A stretch of DNA of 64,000 nucleotides, taken from assembly GCF_009828925.2 (NCBI RefSeq), contig NZ_WUTY02000002.1, forward strand, positions 372,001-436,000, read 5' to 3'. The translations under genes were made by a program, and so were the position numbers. This document shows positions 37,352 through 46,670 of this stretch, one piece after another. The number at the start of each line of letters is the position of its first letter. The first letter of the stretch is position 1. The DNA is from Methylicorpusculum oleiharenae (lineage in GTDB: Bacteria > Pseudomonadota > Gammaproteobacteria > Methylococcales > Methylomonadaceae). Under the pieces are notes generated by a model. The model was given only the letters and a program-made list of their open reading frames with translations. It searched no databases and was not told the origin of the DNA.

Positions 37352-37830
37352 TACTCGTCTCCGTGACGTTCCGTGGCGACTTCGGCCTTGATGTCGGCCA
37401 TTTGCTCTTTGAATTCCTCGAACCCGCCGGCTACGCCGGCATAAACTTTCATTGCCGCTTTGATTAATTTGCCGCGAATCTCCTCATCACCCAATACCCA
37501 GGCTGCGCCGGCGCCTATCATCAATCCCAACAGGAATTGATCGGTATGCTGTCCGGGCAGAAAAGACGACATTTGGCGCAGAAAGTCGCGGTCGACGCTG
37601 CCTGCGCCAAAATTACCCGCACCATAACCGGGTGCGCCGTAACCTGCGGTCTGATCGTGATCAAAGCCATGAGCCTGATGCTCACGCGGCATGCCGGTTG
37701 CCGGATCGAAGCCTGCTTGCCAGCCGCCGTAGGGCGGTGGATAACCATAACCGTTGGCTTGCGGCGGTTGACCGTAGACGTAGCCGTATTCGTTCGCTTG
37801 GCGTTTTTGTTTTTTGTGTTTTTTACTCAT
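37351..37830 (-). CDS. Tyr/Gly/Pro-rich protein with C-terminal YtxH-like segment
   Basis: 159 aa. A very basic start (MSKKHKKQKRQ) leads into a Tyr, Gly, Pro and Gln-rich disordered region (12-85) with repeated YGY-type motifs, then a hydrophobic segment (LLGLMIGAGAAWVLG, about 105-119) and a charged helix. Low-complexity aromatic/glycine tails of this kind suit surface or granule assembly. It ends on the ATG of the ATPase gene (1-bp overlap), so the two are coupled. No family is recognised. Confidence 0.75.
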   Translation of the reverse strand: MSKKHKKQKRQANEYGYVYGQPPQANGYGYPPPYGGWQAGFDPATGMPREHQAHGFDHDQTAGYGAPGYGAGNFGAGSVDRDFLRQMSSFLPGQHTDQFLLGLMIGAGAAWVLGDEEIRGKLIKAAMKVYAGVAGGFEEFKEQMADIKAEVATERHGDE

Positions 37831-38149
37831 CAGAGTTCTCCTGAAGTATTTCCGAATCCTTTAGCAAATTTTCGAGCAGCAACACGCCGGCCGCACCGAT
37901 GGCGACCGATAGCAAGGCGTCGGTGTAATTACCGTGACGCAGGGCTACAGCGGAACGGGCGCCAGCTGCCAATGCGGTGCCGCCTTGCAAACCCTGACGC
38001 AATATCCGTTTATAGTCTGCCTTGGAACACGGTTTATTGACATCCTGAAACGCGGATAGGCAGGCGGAGGCGACAAACCCCTGTGTAAAGCTGGCACCGC
38101 CTCGCATTTGTGGTAGTGAGTGCGCATAAGGGTATGGTTGGTATTTCAT
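37823..38149 (-). CDS. Small Ala/Gly-rich membrane-associated protein
   Basis: 108 aa, not recognised. A Tyr/Pro-rich start (MKYQPYPYAHSLPQM) is followed by two moderately hydrophobic Ala/Gly-rich stretches (about 25-35 and 55-92) that could form a membrane hairpin, as in magnetosome- or ferrosome-type accessory proteins. It overlaps the next gene by 8 bp and lies 5 bp after the previous one, so it is part of the operon. Confidence 0.7.
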   Translation of the reverse strand: MKYQPYPYAHSLPQMRGGASFTQGFVASACLSAFQDVNKPCSKADYKRILRQGLQGGTALAAGARSAVALRHGNYTDALLSVAIGAAGVLLLENLLKDSEILQENSDE

Positions 38150-38154
38150 GGGGT

Positions 38155-38490
38155 TTACTCCTGATCGCTTTCGGGATGTTCATGTTTAATGGAATGCTTG
38201 CGTGATGCGGTTTTTTTAGACCTGGCTTTACCCGCTTCCTCGGCGGTCAACTTGGCGCGGGCCTTGGCAGATGCGCTTTCGATGGCTTCCAGGCCGGACA
38301 CCGTGGCATTGCGCAATTTGTCTTGTGCCTTTTCCAAGGTTTCCTTAGTCGATTGACTGGCCTTATCCAAGGTTTCCTTGGTCGATTCGCCGGCTTTTTT
38401 CAGGGTGTCCTGAGTCGATTTGTTTTTCAGCAACTGCATGGCAACGATCCCGGTAGCCACGCCAGCTGCGAAACGGATTAGATGTAACAT
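38155..38490 (-). CDS. Membrane-anchored Lys/Ala-rich helical repeat protein
   Basis: 111 aa. A short N-terminal hydrophobic segment (RFAAGVATGIVAMQLL) is followed by imperfect 11-residue repeats (KAGESTKETLD, KASQSTKETLE, KAQDKLRNATV) of an amphipathic helix, LEA/YtxH-like, and a Lys/Ala-rich, histone-H1-like tail. This may line or coat a membrane. It begins 1 bp after the stop of the ferritin-like gene. Confidence 0.72.
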   Translation of the reverse strand: MLHLIRFAAGVATGIVAMQLLKNKSTQDTLKKAGESTKETLDKASQSTKETLEKAQDKLRNATVSGLEAIESASAKARAKLTAEEAGKARSKKTASRKHSIKHEHPESDQE

Positions 38491-38491
38491 G

Positions 38492-39187
38492 TCAATTCTC
38501 CTGTTTGTTGCGAGCTAAGCGGTTGCGGTAAAAGTAAACCCCTGCGCCACCGGCGGCCAGACCGAGCAACATGGATGGTGTGGTTCGGCGAAGCAGCGGG
38601 CTGAACAAACCGATGGGGCCGGCGTGAGGACTCAGATGAACCAGGGCTTTTTCCACCAGATCGGCCAGAGGACCGTGTTGTTCGTAAGCCTGTTGCGGCG
38701 GAATGCCTCGCTCGGTATGGTAGCGTTCTTGCGCCATCGCCTCGGCTAGGGCTTCCTGAAACGCCGGCAGGTGGTTATTCAGCGAGGCAGCCTGCAAATT
38801 CAGCATGACGTTGCCGACTTGCGGATCGACGACATGTGGCAACAAGTAGTGGTAGAGACGGATATTGGCGATTTCGCCGACCACAGCGCGCTCGCAGTTG
38901 GCGCGCCAGGTCGGTTCGATTTCGGTTTGTGTCGGAAAAGGGTCCAACGGTCGCGGGATTCCCAGGCGTTCGCACTGCCGTGATAGTGCGTCGACGTGAC
39001 GTTGTTCAGCGCGCACGATATTCGCGAACGGTCGGTGCGGGCCGAAGGCTTCAACGACCTTGCCATAGAAAGCGCGCGCGGCGTACTCGTCGTAAAGCGC
39101 GATCCGCACGGCTTGATGCAGAATCGGAAACGGCGCGTTGGGATTGAGCCTGCGCGAGCGCAGGATGGCTTCGTCATAATTGGGCAT
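38492..39187 (-). CDS. Ferritin-like di-iron protein with C-terminal membrane anchor
   Basis: 231 aa. A four-helix bundle is suggested by ALYDEYAARAFYGKV (first Glu), RAEQRHVDAL (ExxH) and later VVGEIANIRLYHYL and ALAEAMAQERYHTE, the Glu/His pattern of ferritin-like (DUF2202-type) di-iron proteins. The last 35 residues include a hydrophobic segment (SMLLGLAAGGAGVYFY), so the domain is tethered to a membrane. Likely role: Fe(II) oxidation or storage beside the P1B-6 ATPase (inference). It overlaps the upstream HMA-like gene by 14 bp. Confidence 0.75.
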   Translation of the reverse strand: MPNYDEAILRSRRLNPNAPFPILHQAVRIALYDEYAARAFYGKVVEAFGPHRPFANIVRAEQRHVDALSRQCERLGIPRPLDPFPTQTEIEPTWRANCERAVVGEIANIRLYHYLLPHVVDPQVGNVMLNLQAASLNNHLPAFQEALAEAMAQERYHTERGIPPQQAYEQHGPLADLVEKALVHLSPHAGPIGLFSPLLRRTTPSMLLGLAAGGAGVYFYRNRLARNKQEN

Positions 39188-39515
39188 AGCTGATCTCCTG
39201 ATAGGTGTCGCGCAGGATGTTTTCCAGTGACTGAGCGGCGGCCGAGGACGCGCCGGCGATGAAATCCTGCCACGCGTGATCAGGAATCACGGCGGGGTCG
39301 TATTCGATCAGGCAGGAGCGGGCGAGTAGATTGATGCGCACCGAGCGCACGCCGGGTGCGCGCTCGACCAAAGTCTGAAATCGTTCGGTGTCGTTGCGGC
39401 GCGGTAAAGGCAATTCCTGGGGATAAACCTCAAGACGTAGCCGGATACGACCATGAATATGGTGGGCGATCTGAACTTTATGGAGATAGCCGCACAGGTG
39501 TTCAAATGTCGGCAT
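39174..39515 (-). CDS. HMA-like protein with GRIR motif, first gene of the iron operon
   Basis: 113 aa. It contains HHIHGRIRLRLEVYPQE (about 17-33), the same GRIR element as the P-type ATPase and the 31637 gene, followed by an HMA-like fold (PGVRSVRINLLARSCLIEYDP) without CxxC. I chose the ATG at 39515 because a perfect AGGAGG lies 7 bases upstream; a longer frame to 39587 lacks support. Probably a FezC/FezA-like ferrosome protein. It leads an operon that runs to 32057. Confidence 0.68.
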   Translation of the reverse strand: MPTFEHLCGYLHKVQIAHHIHGRIRLRLEVYPQELPLPRRNDTERFQTLVERAPGVRSVRINLLARSCLIEYDPAVIPDHAWQDFIAGASSAAAQSLENILRDTYQEISYAQL

Positions 39516-39870
39516 CGCATTGCCTCCTAAAAAAACTCGATTGGCTGGTAGCGGCTTGCCAATCGCGTAGCAATTTTGCGGGATCAAGCGGTTGGCTTAA
39601 ATCACGACATCCTTTTTTCATAATTAAATGTCCAGTAGCGATTTTCCGAGTAAGTGAAAAAACGCCGGTCATTGTTCTGCCAAGGCAATGGATAACCTTG
39701 TAAAAACAGAAGTTCGGAGTATATGCCCGCTGAATGGCGTTTACAACTGAGTATTTTGATAAAGATTCGTCCCTTTTTTTCATTGAAAATCGCCTGAATT
39801 GTGTTGGTTACATTTGCGCCAGTTTTGACTGTATCGTTTTGGCAAATCAAAGTCCTCCCCTTAACCAGGA
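39516..39870. other. Upstream region of the iron operon
   Basis: 355 bases, AT-rich, with no supported gene. It should contain the promoter of the 39515 operon. I looked for a Fur box and found none convincing; a ribosome site AGGAGG at 39523-39528 (minus strand) is clear. Confidence 0.4.
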
Positions 39871-40416
39871 TTATTTTGAGAAGGTTCTCAGGTACAGTAT
39901 TACTTCCCAGATTTGTTCCTCGGTCAATTCGTTCTTGTGGCCGCGCATGGCGGTATAACGTGGGCGTCGGCCGGGGCGTTTGATTTTTGCCTTGCTTTGT
40001 TCATGTTCTAATTCGAAAAGTCCCGAACCATTTTCAATGACCCAAAACAATTGTCCATCCGGAAGATTGTCCATGAGTGCTTTACACGTGAAATCAGTCG
40101 GAGAGGGCTGCAGGTGTTTGCCGATCGGCCCCCTGCCATCACCGTTGACTCCATGGCAATTCATACACGGAACGGGCTTGGCTTCACGTCTGTAAAGTTG
40201 CTTTCCATTTTCGATATTTTCAGGCGTCATCTCTAACGGATTTTGTCTTAAATAATAGGTTTGCGGAGCTTGTGGCGTCTGACGAATGGAGGAACAATCG
40301 GCTTTGAGAGCGAGTTCATCCGACGAGCTAGGGGGGGGCGTTGAACAACCCGCAAAGAGCAGCAAGGCTGCCAAAGCGAAATGCAACGGGAACCGTGTCA
40401 AAGTAGCGAACATCAT
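39871..40416 (-). CDS. Mono-heme cytochrome c lipoprotein
   Basis: 181 aa. A signal peptide with lipobox LLLFAGC (lipidated Cys about 24) places it on the periplasmic face of a membrane. One CMNCH heme site (about residue 84) is followed by a GDGRGP turn and a YTAMRGH axial Met region (MRGH), ending in a typical cytochrome c C-terminal helix (EEQIWEVILYLRTF). It lies 18 bp downstream of the OprB gene on the same strand, so the two may be co-transcribed. The redox partner is unknown. Confidence 0.85.
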   Translation of the reverse strand: MMFATLTRFPLHFALAALLLFAGCSTPPPSSSDELALKADCSSIRQTPQAPQTYYLRQNPLEMTPENIENGKQLYRREAKPVPCMNCHGVNGDGRGPIGKHLQPSPTDFTCKALMDNLPDGQLFWVIENGSGLFELEHEQSKAKIKRPGRRPRYTAMRGHKNELTEEQIWEVILYLRTFSK

Positions 40417-40434
40417 AAGAAACCCCGAACCTCT

Positions 40435-41757
40435 TTAGAAATTGATATTGTAGCGAAACCCGCCGACGATGCTATCGTCCAGCGTAGGATCGGTGCCGGG
40501 ATTAATATAGTATTGGAGAACCGGTTGGAAGCTTAGCCACGGCATCAACTGCGCTCTATAGGTCAGCTCCAAGGCTATCTCAGCATTCTTGACGGATTGG
40601 CCGGCATTGTTTTGTGCTGTCATGAACTTGTTACCGTTAACCCCCACGGTGACGCCCAGGCCGAGCACATCATTATCCCTTCTAGGAATCAGGCCTGTAT
40701 AGACTAATCCAGCGCCATAGAACATCTGGATCTGATTCACGTCCTCGTCAGCGCCTCCGATGCGGAGGAAACCGCTTAACCCTTGGTCGGCTGCATCCGA
40801 TTCACTCAAAATTTTGCCTTCGACAAAGCTGTAGATGCCGTAAGTGCCATCCCTAGCTACGGGATCACCGTCTGGTGCCGTATCAACCAGATCATCGAAT
40901 TCAGTCGTGTATAGCCATGAGCCCAAGCCAAAGCGAAGGAAGTCAAACGCGCTGGGCTGGTAATTGAGTTCATCTACGATAAGCAAACCGTCACCGTCAT
41001 TTAATCCGATTTGCGTTCCTTTATGATTGCCGGGGTCGCCTGGGACACCGTCCAGGACCGCCGCCCGCAGGGTGATTTCATCAGTAATATTGGCGCGGAG
41101 CCTGAGACCAATCGAGCTCACTGGAAAGATCGACGGACCATTGATGCCTGTTTCTGACAGATCCAAGCCTGTGCCGAAAGCGCCGTTGATAAAAACATCC
41201 GCAGTTTCCTTGGCATCAAACTCGGAATCCACAGCGAAGAGTCCCACCAAAAATCCGATCCGGTCATTAAACAAAGATTGTTCATACCAAGCTTCAAAAA
41301 GTTTAAAGGTATCGTTGGCTGCCAAGTTACTTGGAGCCGTGATGCTCCCGGTCGCCTCGCCAGGGTCTTTTCCATGGGTGCCCAGAGCCATTATGTAAAC
41401 GGTACCGCCGGACAAGCCCACTAATTTTTCCATGTCTGCAGTGAGCGATGTTTCCAGCAGGTTGGCATAGCGAACATCGGAACTTACACCACGGGAGTTG
41501 ACCAATAAGTCACCCGTATTGGCAATATCGATGCTGATTCCGTATTCCAGCAGAGTCGAGCGTACACCACCCCAATCACCTGTCAAGGTGCCATCGAAAG
41601 GTTCGGTCTGTTCCAACGCTGCTTCTGTCTTGGGCTCCTCGGATTCGATAGGGGTGGCAAATACCGTATCTTCAGTAGCAACGGCAAAACAAACGACGAT
41701 TACCACGGCGAGCGATAATTTATTCTTCTCATGAAAATGATGTTGTATTCGATTCAT
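40435..41757 (-). CDS. OprB-family carbohydrate porin
   Basis: 440 aa outer-membrane beta-barrel. A signal peptide is followed by LTGDWGGVRSTLLEYGI, the OprB hallmark, then alternating amphipathic strands and a C-terminal GGFRYNINF ending in the aromatic residue that barrels need. OprB porins let sugars or other small solutes in. I chose the ATG at 41757; a TTG two codons upstream is possible. In an iron-rich neighbourhood the solute may not be a sugar. It is followed by the cytochrome lipoprotein gene. Confidence 0.87.
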   Translation of the reverse strand: MNRIQHHFHEKNKLSLAVVIVVCFAVATEDTVFATPIESEEPKTEAALEQTEPFDGTLTGDWGGVRSTLLEYGISIDIANTGDLLVNSRGVSSDVRYANLLETSLTADMEKLVGLSGGTVYIMALGTHGKDPGEATGSITAPSNLAANDTFKLFEAWYEQSLFNDRIGFLVGLFAVDSEFDAKETADVFINGAFGTGLDLSETGINGPSIFPVSSIGLRLRANITDEITLRAAVLDGVPGDPGNHKGTQIGLNDGDGLLIVDELNYQPSAFDFLRFGLGSWLYTTEFDDLVDTAPDGDPVARDGTYGIYSFVEGKILSESDAADQGLSGFLRIGGADEDVNQIQMFYGAGLVYTGLIPRRDNDVLGLGVTVGVNGNKFMTAQNNAGQSVKNAEIALELTYRAQLMPWLSFQPVLQYYINPGTDPTLDDSIVGGFRYNINF

Positions 41758-41939
41758 CGTCAACCCTATGCAATCGGTAAATTATTGATTCAGTATCCGT
41801 CGTAATGACGCTAATTTTTTCGGGAACTGCGTATAAGGGGCTGAACCACGAATAGAGTTAAAATGGACTGCGTTCTTGTTGATCAGCCGGTAGGCAACAT
41901 GAAAATAATGTTCGCCGGGGGTGACCCGAAAGCACGGAC

Positions 41940-42080
41940 TTACCAGATTGCAACTAACAGTATCAGCAGCCAACCGACACTCACCGCACCTGCATCAAGC
42001 CAGATATGCAAAGCCCCTCAACGTTCAAGACGAAACAGTAAACCGCCGAAGGCCAACTGATAAAGGCGTAGGCCGGATCG
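41940..42080 (-). pseudogene. Relic of a small hydrophobic protein
   Basis: A minus-strand frame reads RLYQLAFGGLLFRLER, stop (TGA 42018-42020), GALHIWLDAGAVSVGWLL and ILLVAIW before TAA (41940-41942). The in-frame stop, perhaps a TGG-to-TGA change, divides an otherwise membrane-protein-like C-terminus. The rest of the 41758-42174 gap shows no gene. Confidence 0.3.
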
Positions 42081-42174
42081 CTGGTACCGTTTTTTAGGCT
42101 GGCCGCTAAACGGACTGACTCAAATTATTCAAGGCATTGCGGATCGAATTACATCAGTAAACTAAATGTTGCTT

Positions 42175-42405
42175 TTAGGTAACCATGCTCAGCATCGGGC
42201 GAGTGCGGACCGTTTTTTGATTCTGCCGACTCAGGTTTTTGCTGGCTTGTGCGATAAGAAGCGCAAGGTCTTCAAACTGCTCAACATCAAGTCGCAAGGA
42301 TAGGTTTTGCCAATGCAAATGCACAACGCCGCATTCGCGGCAGGTCAATATTTTTCCAGCTTGGTTGCTGGCAAGATACTCATGGGTACAGGGCTTTTTA
42401 GACAT
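42175..42405 (-). CDS. Small Cys-containing protein, Fur-box operon, second gene
   Basis: 76 aa. It starts MSKKPCTHEYL with GGAGAA upstream. Cys/His residues (CTHEYL, LTCRECGVVHLHW) suggest a small zinc-ribbon-like fold, followed by LSLRLDVEQFEDLALLI. This CG-VVHLHWQNLSLR pattern occurs in small bacterial proteins of unknown function (DUF6686-like by memory). It overlaps the preceding gene by 8 bp, both downstream of a Fur box, so it is probably expressed under iron limitation. Confidence 0.65.
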   Translation of the reverse strand: MSKKPCTHEYLASNQAGKILTCRECGVVHLHWQNLSLRLDVEQFEDLALLIAQASKNLSRQNQKTVRTRPMLSMVT

Positions 42406-42667
42406 AGTCGAGTTCTCCGGATAGATGAGATGGGTAAGTCGTTTCGGTAGGTGGAACGGCAAGCTTCGAACAATTGCCATTTACAGTGAGCTTTGATTTG
42501 CCAAGCGAAAACAGCAGCTTCCAGAGGATTTGCTTGACATTTAAGTCCAAGCGATGAGAGTCGGTGTTGTGGATCTGACCGCTGGCTAATAACGACCTAA
42601 AAAAGTTCGGCTTGATCTCCAAATATAAAGTTGTCGGTGTTTTGAACAGATGCGCGAAAAATTTCAT
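42398..42667 (-). CDS. Small protein under a Fur box, first gene
   Basis: 89 aa, starting MKFFAHLFKTPTTLYLEI at 42667, with AGGTGA 5 bases upstream. It is basic, has no membrane segment and belongs to no recognised family. The Fur box lies 25 bases upstream of the start. With its partner it forms a two-gene iron-regulated unit. Confidence 0.6.
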   Translation of the reverse strand: MKFFAHLFKTPTTLYLEIKPNFFRSLLASGQIHNTDSHRLDLNVKQILWKLLFSLGKSKLTVNGNCSKLAVPPTETTYPSHLSGELDYV

Positions 42668-42691
42668 AAGGTCACCTAGATGCTTTCTATA

Positions 42692-42710
42692 GCAAATGAT
42701 AATCATTCTT
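42692..42710 (-). promoter_or_regulatory. Fur box
   Basis: GCAAATGATAATCATTCTT agrees with the Fur consensus at about 15 of 19 positions and contains the palindromic core AATGATAATCATT (42695-42707). It lies just upstream of the small gene at 42667 (minus), whose transcription it should repress when iron is plentiful. Confidence 0.8.
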
Positions 42711-42899
42711 GTTCAGTATTTGCAACAATTTTATTCGTTCTATGGCGCTTTTAGCTCGCATTGTTTTTAAACACCGTTTTGAATTAGATAGGTTCAGAGC
42801 GAAAGGGAGATCAATTTCAAAATTCGAAATATTTTTTGGAAGATTGTGTTGATTAATACGGCAGCGCTGTCGTGGTCGCTTCGAAACTTTATCAACTGA

Positions 42900-45258
<2,359 letters not shown>

Positions 45259-45550
45259 TCAGCAGCGCCGAGTCATTCTGCTGCTTGCGCATCAGTTCGA
45301 GTTCGCGCTGATGTGCCGCGCTGATCCGGCTGATGTATCGGCGCACCATTACATACAACAGCAGCGAAGTAACCGCGACGAAGAACCAGCCCTTGGCCAT
45401 GCTGGCCTGCACGAGCGCTGCGGGATCGCTGAACAACAATCCAATTACCCGGTCGGACAGTAGTATCCACAGGCTGGCGAAGAAGGCATACGCCAGCACA
45501 ACGCGGAAGGTGCCACGCCAAGTTTTATCGCCTGTTTCGATCTCAGTCAT
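45259..45550 (-). pseudogene. N-terminal fragment of a membrane sensor gene, cut by ISL3
   Basis: From the ATG at 45550: MTEIETGDKTWRG, then two membrane segments (AYAFFASLWILLSDRVIGLL and WFFVAVTSLLLYVMV) and a helix ending QQNDSALL at the IS border. This start, with the LSDR motif between two TM helices, is found in PAS/GGDEF-type sensors. All downstream domains are missing, so it cannot signal. Confidence 0.65.
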
Positions 45551-45856
45551 TCGTGCAGTCCGGTTGGAAATAGAAACCCTTGAGCGACCAAGGGCATCAT
45601 TATAAATCCATTTATACAACATGGTCATTGAGGAAGCTTGAGCAAGATGAAATAACCTCCATAGCTGTCGGCGATTGATGGACGGCTTACCGCCAGCTTG
45701 CCGCCCGACAAAAAACCAACCGCTCAGGCCGATGAGTGATCGGTCCGTTGGTGGGCAGTGCAGCTGTTCTTCTCAGTAAGCTGCCGTTGCCCTGCGCAAC
45801 AGGCGAAGGTCCGCTGAGGGTCGGGTATTGCCGGCCAGACGAGCCATATAAAATCA

Positions 45857-45880
45857 TTAGCACCTTATTTTAGGTGCTAA
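45857..45880 (-). terminator. Hairpin downstream of tnpR
   Basis: TTAGCACCT, a 6-base loop, AGGTGCTAA: a perfect 9-bp stem located 42 bases after the tnpR stop. T-rich tracts lie on both sides (TGATTTTA on minus, CGGTTTTT on plus), so it may end transcription in both directions. The rest of 45551-45921 shows no gene. Confidence 0.55.
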
Positions 45881-45921
45881 CTCGGTTTTTCGTTCGATTG
45901 CGCCCCAATTCAAATGCAATT

Positions 45922-46518
45922 TTACGTTTCACCAGAACCATTCCGTTTTTCTGCCACATAGGAGAAGAATTTTCGCCTCCCTACGCCGGTAATCTCACAA
46001 ACCTCGGCGGCGGTTTTGTCCGAGTTTTCGTATAGGATTCTGGCATTCTCCAATTTTGCAGGGTCAGTTTTAGGTCTTCCACCCGTTTTGCCCCGCGCTT
46101 TAGCAGACGAACGACCAGCAGCCGCCCGCTCAGCGCGAAGCTCACGCTCCATTTGGTGAATAGCACCCATCATCGACAAGAAACAACGACCAGTCGCCGT
46201 GGTGGTATCGATATTTTCGCGCAATGACACTAAATTAATTTGCCGCTGTTCTAGCACCTTTGCCGTTGTCAGTAAGTCCATCAAAGAGCGCGTCATGCGG
46301 CTTAATTCGCTGACAACCAAGGTATCGCCAGGGCGAGCATATTCTAAAAGCTGATCCCAGCCGGGACGATCCATGTGCGAGCCGGTCATCTTGTCGGAAA
46401 ATATTTTGCCGCACCCGGCTTTTTGCAACGCATCAATCTGAGAATCCAGATTTTGGCCGGTACTGCTGACTCGGGCATAACCGATTCGATGAAATGGCGT
46501 AGTAGTATTGGTTTGCAT
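45922..46518 (-). CDS. tnpR: Tn3-type serine resolvase TnpR
   Basis: 198 aa. The catalytic Ser lies in RIGYARVSSTGQNLDSQ, followed by the conserved SELSRMTRSL arginines and GRCFLSMMGAIHQMERELRAERAAAG; the C-terminal helix-turn-helix (KTAAEVCEITGVGRRKFFSYV) binds res. It resolves cointegrates made by TnpA. I chose the ATG at 46518; a GTG at 46536 adds six residues. The frame is intact, unlike tnpA. Confidence 0.9.
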   Translation of the reverse strand: MQTNTTTPFHRIGYARVSSTGQNLDSQIDALQKAGCGKIFSDKMTGSHMDRPGWDQLLEYARPGDTLVVSELSRMTRSLMDLLTTAKVLEQRQINLVSLRENIDTTTATGRCFLSMMGAIHQMERELRAERAAAGRSSAKARGKTGGRPKTDPAKLENARILYENSDKTAAEVCEITGVGRRKFFSYVAEKRNGSGET

Positions 46519-46670
46519 GGTGCAAAAAGTTAACACATAGTGGGGTTAAATGCATTATGATTTTGGCAAAGGTTTTTGCACTCAAAATTGAAGGAATTGA
46601 AATTGAAAAGGATCGGTGAACATAGAGTGCAAAAAGTGTACTTTCTGCACTCGCCGAAAAGCTGTGCCGA
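46519..46670. promoter_or_regulatory. Resolution (res) site region
   Basis: Repeats of GTGCAAAAAGT at 46519 and 46627 (plus) and TTTTTGCACTC near 46583 lie between tnpR and tnpA. The block GAGTGCAAAAAGTGTAC, continuing to TTTCTGCACTC (46627-46655), is an imperfect palindrome of resolvase-site size. It should hold the tnpR and tnpA promoters too. Confidence 0.6.

Noticed and set aside
39588-39850. Small open frames upstream of the iron operon
   Set aside because: Overlapping frames on both strands, no start signals, no family features.
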